The translations under genes were made by a program, and so were the position numbers. Shown here piece by piece: positions 45,550-55,271 of a DNA stretch of 64,000 nt. Numbering within the stretch: the stretch's first letter is position 1; every line of letters begins with the position of its first letter. The notes beneath the pieces were generated by a model that was given only the letters and a program-made list of their open reading frames with translations, was not told the origin of the DNA and searched no databases. The DNA comes from Bacillus massilinigeriensis (GTDB lineage: Bacteria > Bacillota > Bacilli > Bacillales > Cytobacillaceae), in NCBI RefSeq assembly GCF_900111815.1, contig NZ_LT630004.1:2416697-2480696 (forward strand), written 5' to 3'.

Positions 45550-47286
45550 TCACCTTCCATTTTCTAAGAATTTCTCTAATAGTTCGGCATACATTTTATC
45601 GTTCCCCCAAATTCCTGCTTCCTTCTCTGCATTATGAATTCCACCTAAACCAGGATGTAATTTAGAAGGAACCGCTACAGCCTGGCCACCACCGCCAATA
45701 TGATGATGTATAAGAGTATCATTATACAATTCTTTTAAATCATATTAGGGAAAATATTTCCTAAATGTCGGATTATTGACAGGAGAGAAACCCAATTCAA
45801 TCTTTTGTTTATTTGACTTATTAAATGCTTCTGGGTGTCTTTTTAACATATCTTTCCAATAAACGTCCTTATCACGCAACCAACCTTCAGCATTTGTATT
45901 TTTTTGACCTTTACCCACATACGGCATTTCAACAACTAAACGTGAATCAGCTGTATATTTAGCTTCTAGCTTGCTTATATCTGCACCACGGTATGTTCTA
46001 ATAGGATCATCAATATTTTCTATCTTCTTATTAACTACTTGTCCTTCAGTTCTATTCCCCTCAACCCGATCCCCAACCTTCGCAAACTGCGAAAACTGGT
46101 CGTTGATGGTTTTGGTTTTGAAGCCGTAGGTGGTGATGTTGTTGAAGCCGGTGGAGACGACTTGCTTCTCTATGCCGACTGGGATTTTCAAGCCTCCTAG
46201 GGCGAATGCCTTGTTGCTTCCTACTTGATTACCTACATTTGCTTTTATTTTACCAGAAAAGCCCTTTGTTTTTGAAGCGGGAACCTTGCCGGCGACCTTT
46301 GCGACCTTTCCGAGTTTCCCGACAACCCCCGCGACAGGGATTAATGATGGCGCTGCAGCACCTGCTAGGTAGGCAATACCCTCTTTTTCATAGGTGTCGG
46401 AAAACGATTGGCCGATTGCCTCAAATACGCCCATCGGATCGTCGAAAGCGCTCACAACGGCATTTTCATATTTATTAATAGTGGCATTATATTCTTTTTT
46501 TAGAAAATCTGGTTCAATTGCATCCGGTATTCTGGTGGAATAGTAAATGACCATACCATCTTTGCCTAGGACATAAAGTCCCGCCCCAAGACCAACCAAC
46601 CCTTTGAATAATCCCACTGAAAATCCGGATATATCATCCCAAGTATCTTCCCATGCATCTCCCATGCATTCCCAAAAGGTTGTATACTTATTTTTCACGC
46701 TTTGAGCTTTATGGCTAAAAGATTCGTCTGTTTCTTCAAATCGAACGACCTTCGTTTCATGGATGCGATGCAATTCATCGACTTTTCCATCAAGTCGCGC
46801 CTTTGTGGCCATCACCTTTGAGCGGATGCCATCCAGCTTCCATTTATTGCTTCTGCTCTTTTCCTTTTCTTCATCGGTTAAGCCTACACTAAAAGATAGA
46901 GACGAAGCAAAAATAGCCGCTTCTATTTGTTTTATATTCGTCCAAATGGAGAGTTCAATATGTTTAATGTTAGCGGCAATATCATTCCGGTCTACCCGCA
47001 TCATCGCATTCCTTGAAAGCGGGGCAATATGGGCAGTTGTCCGCTGCACGTAGTTTTCAAACAGGTTGGTGAGATCTTTCACCTGTGTGCGATAGTTCTT
47101 GATATCCCGCTTGATTTTTTGCACCTGGTCTTCCCATGCCTCAACGCTTTCCCCCTCGTTCAGTGAAATGAAAGCATTGATTTTTTCAAGGGAGGCTTCC
47201 ATTTTGTCCAGCGCATTCTTATATGAATGAAGCTGCTCGATAATGTTGTCGAGGATGCCGTAATTGATCTGCAGGTCGCTCTTCAC
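45550..47286 (-). pseudogene. LXG toxin with HHH-type HNH nuclease domain, broken by an in-frame TAA
   Basis: A full LXG N-terminus and middle region read through to residue 513, then TAA (45745-45747). The same frame continues for 64 codons to TGA at 45550-45552 and encodes DLKELYNDTLIHHHIGGGGQ, VPSKLHPGLGGIHNAEK, the histidine cluster of an HNH/Endo VII-type nuclease (Tox-HNH-HHH-like). The stop therefore removes the catalytic end. The middle part also lacks about 50 residues present in the other toxins (NKAF joined to ALGGLKIP). It is the toxin of the main LXG operon. Confidence 0.85.
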
Positions 47287-47591
47287 TTTGCTCCCCCCTT
47301 GATTTTACTGCTGATTTTCTCATCTGTTTCCTTCATCTTCTTGACGAGCATGACGCCGGCATCATGGATCGCGTCTAGGTGCTCGAGCAGCTTCGTGCTG
47401 CTGTCGTCGTTCATATTATCAAGCAGATCATCCACTGCATCGACGAAGTCAGAATGAAAGCTTTTCAGCTGACTCCGTGTTCCTGAGCGGAAATTGGTTG
47501 TATAGCTCTTGAAATCTGAAATGGCATGATCCAGCGAACGCAATGCCGACTCTAGTTCACTAAGATTCAATTTTATTTGTTTACCCGCCAA
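47283..47591 (-). CDS. LXG partner protein (YwqI/YxiC-like, WXG100-type), 102 aa
   Basis: All-helical protein with LNLSELESALRSLDHAISDF at its start and a coiled-coil character, of the YwqI/YxiC family (DUF5344) that precedes LXG toxins. Such small partners bind the LXG domain for type VII export. The frame opens at 47630, but TTG at 47589-47591 has AAGGGG 10 bases upstream. Its stop overlaps the toxin start by 4 bases. Confidence 0.78.
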   Translation of the reverse strand: MAGKQIKLNLSELESALRSLDHAISDFKSYTTNFRSGTRSQLKSFHSDFVDAVDDLLDNMNDDSSTKLLEHLDAIHDAGVMLVKKMKETDEKISSKIKGGAK

Positions 47592-47637
47592 CTTGCCTAC
47601 ACCCCTTTGCTTCCCTGCTTCCTTATTCAAACTACCT

Positions 47638-47847
47638 TCACTTAAAATGCACTGCCATTATTTCCCCAATTAAATCATTGATTTCATTGGCCATTTCTCC
47701 TATGACCTCCCGCATCTCTTCCTTCGCATCGGCATTCTCAAAATCCATTTCTCTGTAATTTTCCCAGATGGACTCTCGGATGTCCTTCAGTTGTCCAATA
47801 ATATTGTTCCTAGTCTTTTGACAGACATGGTAACTATAATACGCCAT
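47638..47847 (-). CDS. LXG partner protein (YwqH-like, DUF5082-type), 69 aa
   Basis: Short helical protein (QLKDIRESIWENYREM, then EVIGEMANEINDLIGEIM) with heptad-like spacing. Position and length fit the YwqH/YxiB-type partner of LXG operons, although it is shorter than usual. ATG at 47845-47847 lies within the end of the preceding gene (14-base overlap), so the genes are translationally linked. Confidence 0.65.
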   Translation of the reverse strand: MAYYSYHVCQKTRNNIIGQLKDIRESIWENYREMDFENADAKEEMREVIGEMANEINDLIGEIMAVHFK

Positions 47848-48555
47848 CAATACTCACCCGCTTCCACTTTGGTTCGTCTTGTTTCGCTTGGAGCTTCGCC
47901 ATGTCTTCCTGCGAGAACTCGATGGACTTCAAGCCTCTGTCCACGATCATTTCTTTTTTCATCAGCAGTTCAAAGGATGTTTCCATTTCGTCTCGGTAGC
48001 CTTCATGGATGACGCTGCGGATTAGCGGGCTGGTGAAATGGATAACCCGGTCCTTCTTCATTTCGCCAAGCGGGTATATTACCCCGGCGTATGGAAAATA
48101 AGAACGATAGCCTTTTGGGGCGACGCAGCGGGCAGTGATAACCACCTTCACCGCTGATTCACTGGACGGATCTGGCTGGAAGTAGCGCGGATCGAGTTCG
48201 ACTACCGAACCAAGAGGCAAAAAGGGCCGCATGATTTCCGTGCAGCTTGCCAAATAATCGGCGAACAGCTCGCGCTCGAGTGCAAACTCCTTGCCAAGGA
48301 AGGAAACGGAATGCAGTCCAGCACCGCTCCGGTAAAAAATATCGACATTCTGGCTGAACAACTCAAGCCTTTCCATGTCTTGGCGGAACGCTTCGAGCAG
48401 ATTTTCAAAAACGTTCCAATCATCAAGGAACATGCCGGTGAACTCCTTGATCACCGGCCAGTACTCCAAAGGCACCTCTTTATCAGATTGGTATAAATAC
48501 TATGGACCCTTTCCATCGCCATTGCTTTTAGTTGTTGTTGATGCTTTTCGCTCAT
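47834..48555 (-). pseudogene. DUF4176-like first gene of the LXG operon, one frameshift
   Basis: ATG at 48553-48555 with GGGG upstream starts a frame MSEKHQQQLKAMAMERVHS...TNLI that shifts near 48479-48481, where one A is missing from a run; the other frame continues VPLEYWPVIKEFTG to the stop at 47834. The second half has FLPLGSVVELD and FPYAGVIYPLGE, the DUF4176 signature found in LXG operons. With one base added the product would be about 240 aa. A functional shortened form from GTG at 48475 or TTG six bases later is possible. Confidence 0.65.
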
Positions 48556-48682
48556 CTTTATCCCCACTCTTTTCCTATAAATATAGCTGTCTGCCTAAAA
48601 AATTGTTAGTTAATTCCAGTTTATTTTACGAAGCTACGGGACTAGCATCCAAGTATGGCAGGGTAATATTGGGAAAAATGAG

Positions 48683-48715
48683 AAAAAGGACCCAAACATG
48701 GATCCTTTTTTTTGC
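48683..48715. terminator. Terminator near the end of the ADP-ribosylglycohydrolase gene
   Basis: AAAAAGGA/TCCTTTTT stem with T runs on the plus strand and a weaker one on the minus strand. The rest of 48556-48826 holds the LXG operon promoter region and no gene. Confidence 0.6.
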
Positions 48716-48826
48716 GCATTCTAGGCTATTCATATATAATAAATAGTTTAGTATTATTAGGAGGTGATTTACTATCCTATAGCCTACAATTGGTTTTAAT
48801 TTCAAACCCTTTACTTTTTTGTAAAC

Positions 48827-49852
48827 TTACAAACTCCCATACTCCTCAATTATTGCTTTATTTGCACATGTTTGAATAAAATCCCCTATTAACAGATCGA
48901 TTTCCTGCTTCCGCACAAGCTTTTCTAGCCAGTCAGCTGGAATATCCTCTAATTTATAATGCATCCCGGCTAATGCACCTGTAATAGATGCCACTGTATC
49001 AGTATCTTCACCCAAGTTCACGGCTTTCAAGACCGCTTCACTGAAAGAATTGGTAGTTCCCAAACACCAAATGGCAGCTTCTAGAGTATGGACAACATAT
49101 CCGCCAGATTTGATTTTTTCCCGAGGTAGTTGAAAGAAGTCTTCTGAAAATATTCTTGAGTAATGTTGTAGTTCTGTTCGATAGATATGCTCCGCATCAA
49201 AATTCTCATCGAAAAGAGCCTTGATTTCATTCACAGCCATCGAAGGAGAGTTGTTGTAATACAACCTTATAAGAAACTCAACATATATAAGGGAACCAAC
49301 AATCGATCTTGGATGTGCATGAGTTATTTCTGTGTACTTTTTAATCACTTCGGCTTTTTCCAAAAAATTAAAATTCCTACAGATCATAAAGGTTAATGGC
49401 GCAATTCTCATAAGCGCACCATTTCCATTGTCATACTCTCCATCACCCCCACACTCCTGCGACGGATTTCCTTTTATAAACCTGTTGATGGAATGATCGG
49501 TGGTAGCGCCAATATCAAACATAACATCAAAGGGAGTTAAATAGCCTTCTTGTCTATACTGTACAAACAATGCCATTAAATCTTCCATTGTTCCGTTATT
49601 ACTTAAGTTTTCCATCAAACACAATGTTAACGAGGTATCATCCGACCAAGTCCCTGGCGGCTGATTGTGCGTACCATATCCGGTCATATCCGAAATATTA
49701 AAAGTATCTCTAGGCTTAAACTCTACCGGTACTCCCAGCGCATCACCTATAATCGCTCCATATATGGTAGAAAGCACTCTCTTTTTAATATTTAGAGCCA
49801 TAAAACTCTTACTGTCGTCTTCCCATCTGTCTATCATTCTTCTGCCAGTCAT
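48827..49852 (-). CDS. ADP-ribosylglycohydrolase-family protein, 341 aa
   Basis: ADP-ribosylglycohydrolase (ARH/DraG) fold with the metal motifs GTWSDDTSLTL near the N-terminus and LGEDTDTVASITGALAG near the C-terminus, and NGNGALMRIAPL in between; all are complete. Such enzymes remove ADP-ribose from proteins or other targets and can counter ADP-ribosylating toxins. It lies just upstream of the LXG operon on the same strand. The start is ATG at 49850-49852 with GTAGG 8 bases upstream. Confidence 0.85.
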   Translation of the reverse strand: MTGRRMIDRWEDDSKSFMALNIKKRVLSTIYGAIIGDALGVPVEFKPRDTFNISDMTGYGTHNQPPGTWSDDTSLTLCLMENLSNNGTMEDLMALFVQYRQEGYLTPFDVMFDIGATTDHSINRFIKGNPSQECGGDGEYDNGNGALMRIAPLTFMICRNFNFLEKAEVIKKYTEITHAHPRSIVGSLIYVEFLIRLYYNNSPSMAVNEIKALFDENFDAEHIYRTELQHYSRIFSEDFFQLPREKIKSGGYVVHTLEAAIWCLGTTNSFSEAVLKAVNLGEDTDTVASITGALAGMHYKLEDIPADWLEKLVRKQEIDLLIGDFIQTCANKAIIEEYGSL

Positions 49853-50090
49853 GACTAACACCTACTTTTTTTAAATTTAAGCACAAGTTACAGCTCCAAC
49901 ACTCTCAATTAATATTCATTATTGGCTTCCATTAGATTGTAAACTATACTTATAGATATAACCAGCATTTGTAAAATTGTCAGATTCATTGTCCAGAATA
50001 CATCCACAGTCAATAGAGTTTTTAAAATTATGTTGACCATTTCCCTTTTTGTGTTTCATTTATAAAAGATGTTTAGCAAATTTTTAACCA

Positions 50091-50130
50091 AAAAAAACGT
50101 TGAAGTATATAGGAACTTCAACGTTTTTTT
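50091..50130 (-). terminator. Terminator after the SUKH-like gene
   Basis: AAAAAAACGTTGAAGT/ACTTCAACGTTTTTTT, a 16-bp perfect stem with A and T runs on both sides. Confidence 0.88.
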
Positions 50131-50148
50131 GTTAGCTGAAAAGCACAG

Positions 50149-50844
50149 TTATTCAAATCCCATAACAATCCATTCATCTACTATATCCCCAAAATTAACA
50201 TTGTACTTTGGCTGTTCGTCAGAAAACCATAATGTAGCTTTATCATTATTACAATTGTTATAATCAATTGCTACATAGGCCCCCATCCCACTATTAAAGA
50301 AACCAAAAGTGCTTTTTAAATTAATTTGTAAAGGCTCAATCAACTCTTCGATAATTCCCCACTCATCATCATCAAAAAAAGTAACTCTATCCAAATAAAC
50401 TAATCCCATCGCTCTACTTGGATAGTAGTAAAAGCCATCATGGACATTCTCATAAAAGTTCTTTAACGATTGAGGCATTTTAGGCCATGCCTCTTTTAAT
50501 TTAGGATTTTCAAAATTTCTATTAGGTATACCACCCTCATAGTAGTCTATTTCCCCATCACCAACCCTAACACTATACAACCGGGAGTATTTGCTATTTT
50601 CTTTAATCAGCTCAATATTCAAAAGATTCTCCCTCAAGTAAGAAATGGTATTCCTTAAATCGATTGAAACAAAATCTCCCCATAATCCCAATGTTTTTTC
50701 TACCCTTTTTCGGTCATCTTTTTCTTTAAGTATACTTAACCAATTAGCAGGTAATGCTCCATCTTCTAAAAGTGCCACTTGATTATTATCAACTAACACT
50801 ACTTGTTTTCTGTATTTCCGCAATACATCCTGTTTATTATTCAT
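50149..50844 (-). CDS. SUKH/SMI1-like orphan immunity candidate, 231 aa
   Basis: Soluble acidic protein. The stretch WPKMPQSLKNFYENVHDGF resembles the start of SMI1/KNR4 (SUKH) domains, and FYYYPSRAMGLVYLDRVTFFDD the following strands. No toxin domain adjoins it, so it may be a stand-alone immunity gene left from a lost module. The family assignment is moderate. GAGGTG precedes the ATG. Confidence 0.55.
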   Translation of the reverse strand: MNNKQDVLRKYRKQVVLVDNNQVALLEDGALPANWLSILKEKDDRKRVEKTLGLWGDFVSIDLRNTISYLRENLLNIELIKENSKYSRLYSVRVGDGEIDYYEGGIPNRNFENPKLKEAWPKMPQSLKNFYENVHDGFYYYPSRAMGLVYLDRVTFFDDDEWGIIEELIEPLQINLKSTFGFFNSGMGAYVAIDYNNCNNDKATLWFSDEQPKYNVNFGDIVDEWIVMGFE

Positions 50845-51039
50845 ATTGTGGTCACCTCACCGTTTGATTTAATCTGTTGAATTCATCAATTTGATACTGT
50901 ATTTCAATTTCTACTTTCCGTTCTTCTTCACTAGTGTCGCATAAATTTTAACTGAATTTTTCTGATTTCTATCTTTTCCATTCTAGAAGTAAAAGGAAGA
51001 CACTCAAGCAGAGGTAGTAAACATCCATTTTTTACTATA

Positions 51040-52257
51040 ACCTTTGACATAGGCGAAAGAAACGGTAAAACCCTTTATGGGACAGCTTTTCCTGTGATTT
51101 TTCGAATCCAAATGTGCGCTGATTTCCACGGTGCTGCCTTTAACCACCGACTAATTTGTAGGTAGGTTCGTGAGCTATTCGTGTTGAGCTGAGCCAACAC
51201 ATGTAAGCAGTAGACGATCATCGCGATGTACACTTGATTATGCACAGCTTGTTCGCTTTGTCCGTAGAACTTTTTAATGTTTAAGTGCTGTTTCATCCAC
51301 TAAAAAAATAGTTCGATTGCCCAACGTGACTTGTACAGTTCAGCGATTTCGTCCGCGCTTAAATCAAAACGATTCGTGATCAAATGCAGCTCGTTTCCTT
51401 TTGAATCCAGTACTTTGATGAGACGAAACGTATTTTCTGCACGATTTTGCGTCGTTCCAATCAGAATCATTTCATCGGATAACACGTTGGAGTCTTCAGG
51501 GCGTTCAAAAGGCTCTAGCACACGTATGACGGCGTTTTTGCGCAAGCGTGAGACAAAGAAATAGCCGTCATCTGTCATGCGGTCGAATCGCTCATAATCC
51601 AAGTAACCACGGTCAAACACATACATGCATTCTTTGTCGTCTACCAGCACTTCTAATTGGCCGCGATCATGTTCTTTCGCATTCGTGAGGACCGCTTTAT
51701 CTGGATACGAACAGCCTTTTTCTAGGAAAACTAGACGTAAATGAAACTTAATGCCTGATTTTGTTTTGCGGAATTCAGCCCATTTATGATGGTTTAAGTT
51801 CAGCGGCAACGTACTTGAGTCAATGATTTTCAACGGTGTTGTAACTTCACGCCGCTTTTCAAAATGCGTTTTCTCATGAATTTGCGCGACTAGGTCTAGA
51901 AATACTTGCTGGAAAACATCTGTTGGCACTTGGTTTAATCGACGTCCTAACTGCGAAAAGCTAATCGATTCTAAATCTGTTGCTTGTTGTAGGTCATCCG
52001 AGAATAGCGTTTCACTGACAGCACGTAGACTTTCGGTTTCGTTGAGCTGTGCGAATACGAATAATTTCAAGAATGAAGCGATGTGTAGCTTCTTTGTATA
52101 GTAATTTAATTGATAGGCTTCCACCAATTCCTCGAGTTTTGTGGAGGAAATGGGTGAAAACCATTGCTCAAATGATGTTTTTCGTGTAAACTTATCCATG
52201 CGATTTTCCTTTATTTTGGATTTGGATGGTTTACTACCGCCCAACCATTATAAAGGA
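51040..52257. mobile_element. IS4-family insertion sequence, about 1.2 kb
   Basis: Carries one transposase frame on the minus strand. The ends are approximate: weakly matching inverted sequences CCTTT..AT.GG...CGGTA..AAACC face inwards at about 51040 and 52257. A target duplication was not found with certainty. It lies next to border repeat B. Confidence 0.65.
51075..52199 (-). pseudogene. IS4-family transposase with an in-frame TAG in the catalytic motif
   Basis: DDE transposase of the IS4 family: LKIIDSSTLPLN (first Asp), YVFDRGYLDYERFD (second Asp) and the Y-(2)-R-(3)-E-(6)-K motif in YKSRWAIELFF-WMKQ. A TAG (51300-51302) stands between the catalytic Glu and Lys of that motif; the frame then continues WMKQHLNIKKFYG to 51075. 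Without readthrough the transposase lacks its last 75 residues. ATG at 52197-52199 lies behind AAAGGAAAA. Confidence 0.85.
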
Positions 52258-52337
52258 TTTTTTTTATGCATGGAGGATATTATAGAAAATTCAGTTTTAT
52301 TTGGTGTGTTAAATTATTTTAATGCGACGCTAGTGTA

Positions 52338-52560
52338 TCTTTATGTATCCGTATCGATATCATCTTTAGAATTACGAGCTTTTTCATTGTCTTTAGTTTG
52401 TGGGTTTTACAGTGTCATAAGTCTTCTTGGCATGTAAAATGTCATCTCGCCTGTTTATCTTATTATTTTCACAAACAAAGTACTAAAACAGAATGCCTTG
52501 AAGGTACTACCTTCATGAGCTATGAATTTCAGTAAAGCATCATTCGTGTTATCAAAAGCA
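52338..52560. repeat. Module-border intergenic repeat, copy B
   Basis: Diverged copy of the border DNA described at 37840-38410 (CTTTATGTATCCGTATCGAT, TTTGTGGGTTTTACAGTGTC, AAAATGTCATCTCGCC, CCTTCATGAGCTATGAATTT). Together with T3 it fills 52258-52791; no gene is seen there. Confidence 0.75.
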
Positions 52561-52577
52561 TAAATATCTCATAAAAA

Positions 52578-52617
52578 ATAAAAAAACACCTGTTACCTAG
52601 ATAGGCAATCAAGCGCT
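52578..52617 (-). terminator. Module-end hairpin T3
   Basis: AACACCTGTTACCT/AGGCAATCAAGCGCTT imperfect stem followed on the minus strand by a T-rich tract. It belongs to the module-end family, though it lies 175 bases from the stop at 52792. Confidence 0.6.
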
Positions 52618-52791
52618 TTATTTTAATTTTATAAAGTAATTCATTACTAATTCTTTCTGTAAACCCACGAGCCTGTTTATTTTCGTAAGCTTTTGGTTTG
52701 TTCCCTGTAACAATACATCGAATGTTTGAAATGTCATCTCGCCTAAATATTGTAGCTGAATTTTCTCGACTCTACATAACATCCCCACAAT

Positions 52792-53136
52792 TTAATCTTC
52801 ACCATACATTAAATCATCTAACATTTCATTTTGTTTTTGTATTTCTTTATATCTATCAAATCTATTCATCAAGTATTCAACAGATACTTCTTTATTTTTA
52901 ATTAATTCACCATCAAACAGTCTTATTTTCGTACCATCATTTATCAATTCATTTATTAATTTTTCAAGTTTCGCATCGTCCTCATTATCTTTAAAAAGAT
53001 TACATTCCATTATCGGACTTCCATTTTCAATTCTTTTTTTTATCTCAGAAAATCCCAAATTAGTATTTTTCCTTATTACAGGTAAATATTTCATTTGGTT
53101 TTCATCTTGTTCTACCACTAAAAGTATTACTGACAT
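52792..53136 (-). CDS. Candidate immunity protein of the GHH toxin, 114 aa
   Basis: Small acidic protein with an ordered first half (MSVILLVVEQDENQ, then LGFSEIKKRIENG) and a helical end (YLMNRFDRYKEIQKQNEMLD). AAGGAGG lies 8 bases before the ATG at 53134-53136, close to the end of the GHH toxin frame at 53150. I do not recognise the family; immunity is inferred from position. Confidence 0.6.
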   Translation of the reverse strand: MSVILLVVEQDENQMKYLPVIRKNTNLGFSEIKKRIENGSPIMECNLFKDNEDDAKLEKLINELINDGTKIRLFDGELIKNKEVSVEYLMNRFDRYKEIQKQNEMLDDLMYGED

Positions 53137-53620
53137 ATTTATATCCTCCTTAAAAGTCATTATCAACTGAATTATTTAGTGGTTTACCAGGCAGGCTTTT
53201 CTTATAGCTACCACCATGCCATCTATACAAATGTTCTCTAAATGTTACAGGATATATGATTTCGCCTTTATTGGCAATTTGCGGATATTTAGATGCGCTA
53301 TAAGTATGGTGACCAATCATAGTTTTACCTTCATATTTTGGCGCCTTACCATTTATTATGTCTTTTGCTTGTTTCTCCGTCCATACCCTCGTAGCTTCTC
53401 CATTTAACAAGCGTTCTCTTTCTTGTTCCCAGAAGTCATCTACACCGTTATCTCTTCTGCGTTTAAATCTCTTGTTCCACATTAATTGTTTCCATTCTTC
53501 TTTTGTGATAGTTCTATTTTTCACCTTTTCATTCAATTGTTTCATTTTTTTACTACCCATGATTTTATATGGAGTTTCTCTTATAGTTAAGTCTAAACTT
53601 TTAGCTCTTTCAGCAATAAT

Positions 53621-55271
53621 CCTGAATTATTCACCGTGATCTGAAATTCTGGGTATTTAATGAAATTTTTAAAGTTTAGGTGAATTTTTACGGAGAAAAT
53701 AATCGAATGACAGGAAATTTAAAACGATTCTTGGGAGGAAACCGATTTTTGGACAGACTTCTCCCTTGGTGCAGGTTCGATTTATTTTAAAAGGGTATTT
53801 ATTCAAATTTTAGTTGTTGCACTCGGGTGAGTACGTCCCAAAAAAAGCGTTCATACACAAAACTCGAGGACATTTTAAAATATAGCGAGCGTCCGGATTT
53901 CACCAACTTACTTGCCACTTTGATTAGCCGGGTACGAATCGTTTGGATTTGAATGCCCTTATACTTGGTCGGAAAACTGAATGTCCGTAACCAGTTCGTG
54001 AAGTTATAGGCAAGCAGACTCAACATCATCCGAGCTTCATTGATCAGAAAATCATGGCTTTTCATCTGATCAAAACCAAAGCCATCTTTCGCTTCTTTGA
54101 TGAAATTCTCCATTGTGCCCCGCTGTTGATAAGATGTGACAATCGCTTGGGGCGAAAAGGCTTCACCCAGACTCGTCACAAAAAAGGCATGTGAAAATAA
54201 CAATTCACCAGCAGGGCGAATGGACTGAATGATAATACGACGAGGCTTTGACCAAGAAGATGCTTGGTAAATGGACTCCTCTACATAGCTTTCTGTCAAG
54301 GACACATCATGAATTTCATGTGCTGGGTGTAGTTCTTCCGCAAGTGCTTTTAACTTGGCGTTCGCTTTTAGACGAATGATATAGTAAACCGATTCCTTTT
54401 CGCATAATTCATATAGACCAGGCACCGCGAAGCCACTATCGCCACGGACTAGATAAGATTTTTCGGGGAAAACTTCGTTATAGTGCTCGATGAGTGGGCG
54501 CATAAAATCTACAACACCATTGGAAGTATAAACGTTTCCCGGGCGCAATTGCGCTTTCAAGAAATCACCTGTTAGCCCATCAAATGCGACTAGTGGATGA
54601 AAGCCTGTTGTAGAATAATGCGCGTTGTAGGAAGAATTTTCTTGGTTTCCGTATGTATCGGCATGTGTGGAATCCAGGTCGAAAATAAGTGTCTTCGATT
54701 GTCGAGCATGATGAACCCGGTCAAGCAGTTCCTGATTGGCTGATTGAAGTTGGTTTAGTGCTTCCGTGTCAAAGCGCTTAAAAAATCGTGATAAGGACGG
54801 TTGAGAAGCGAGTGCAGATTTGCCAAGAACCTGTGTGAAAACCGGATCATGTGTTAAACGGTCCGCTGCATCATCCTCATGATAGCCAGCGATCAGCTGA
54901 TAGATTTTTTGACGAAGTAAATGTTCATTCGTATGGAAGCAATACGTGCGTTCATCTTTTAATTGGAGATGTTTTGAAATCGTTTGTGAGAAACTGATTT
55001 TTTCATCAAACTCACGAAAAATGAATTCTCCAGTGTCAGAAGAAAGCGCACCACCATCATTAGACAATTTAATGGAACGGTTGAAATGTAGAGTGTTTTG
55101 CGATAAAGTAGCCATTAGAAGAATCCTTTCTAGTTGGTTGGTGTTTAGTCGCAATAACCATAACAGAAATGGATTCTTTTTTCATCTTTTAAGTGAAAAA
55201 GAGAATCCCACAGAAAAGCCAACAAGTCGGCTTTTCTGTGGGATTTTATATATATCGGTGAATAATCTAGG
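53621..55271. mobile_element. IS1380-family insertion sequence, 1651 bp, with 5-bp target duplication
   Basis: Inverted ends CCTGAATTATTCACCG and CCTAGATTATTCACCG (14 of 16 identical) resemble the CCTAGATT ends of IS1380 elements such as ISEcp1. ATAAT flanks it on both sides (53616-53620 and 55272-55276). Excision with one copy restores the toxin frame. Confidence 0.92.
53799..55115 (-). CDS. IS1380-family transposase, 438 aa
   Basis: DDE transposase. Recognisable segments are LSNDGGALSSDTGEFIFREF at the N-terminus, IFDLDSTHADTYGNQE (first Asp), LVRGDSGFAVPGLYE (second Asp) and MENFIKEAKDGFGFD (final Glu). Uninterrupted over the family length. ATG at 55113-55115 lies 9 bases after AAAGGA. 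Confidence 0.92.
   Translation of the reverse strand: MATLSQNTLHFNRSIKLSNDGGALSSDTGEFIFREFDEKISFSQTISKHLQLKDERTYCFHTNEHLLRQKIYQLIAGYHEDDAADRLTHDPVFTQVLGKSALASQPSLSRFFKRFDTEALNQLQSANQELLDRVHHARQSKTLIFDLDSTHADTYGNQENSSYNAHYSTTGFHPLVAFDGLTGDFLKAQLRPGNVYTSNGVVDFMRPLIEHYNEVFPEKSYLVRGDSGFAVPGLYELCEKESVYYIIRLKANAKLKALAEELHPAHEIHDVSLTESYVEESIYQASSWSKPRRIIIQSIRPAGELLFSHAFFVTSLGEAFSPQAIVTSYQQRGTMENFIKEAKDGFGFDQMKSHDFLINEARMMLSLLAYNFTNWLRTFSFPTKYKGIQIQTIRTRLIKVASKLVKSGRSLYFKMSSSFVYERFFWDVLTRVQQLKFE

Noticed and set aside
48827-49852. Search for an ADP-ribosyltransferase toxin partner of the ARH gene
   Set aside because: None of the toxin tails in the window shows an ART motif, so no pair is claimed.
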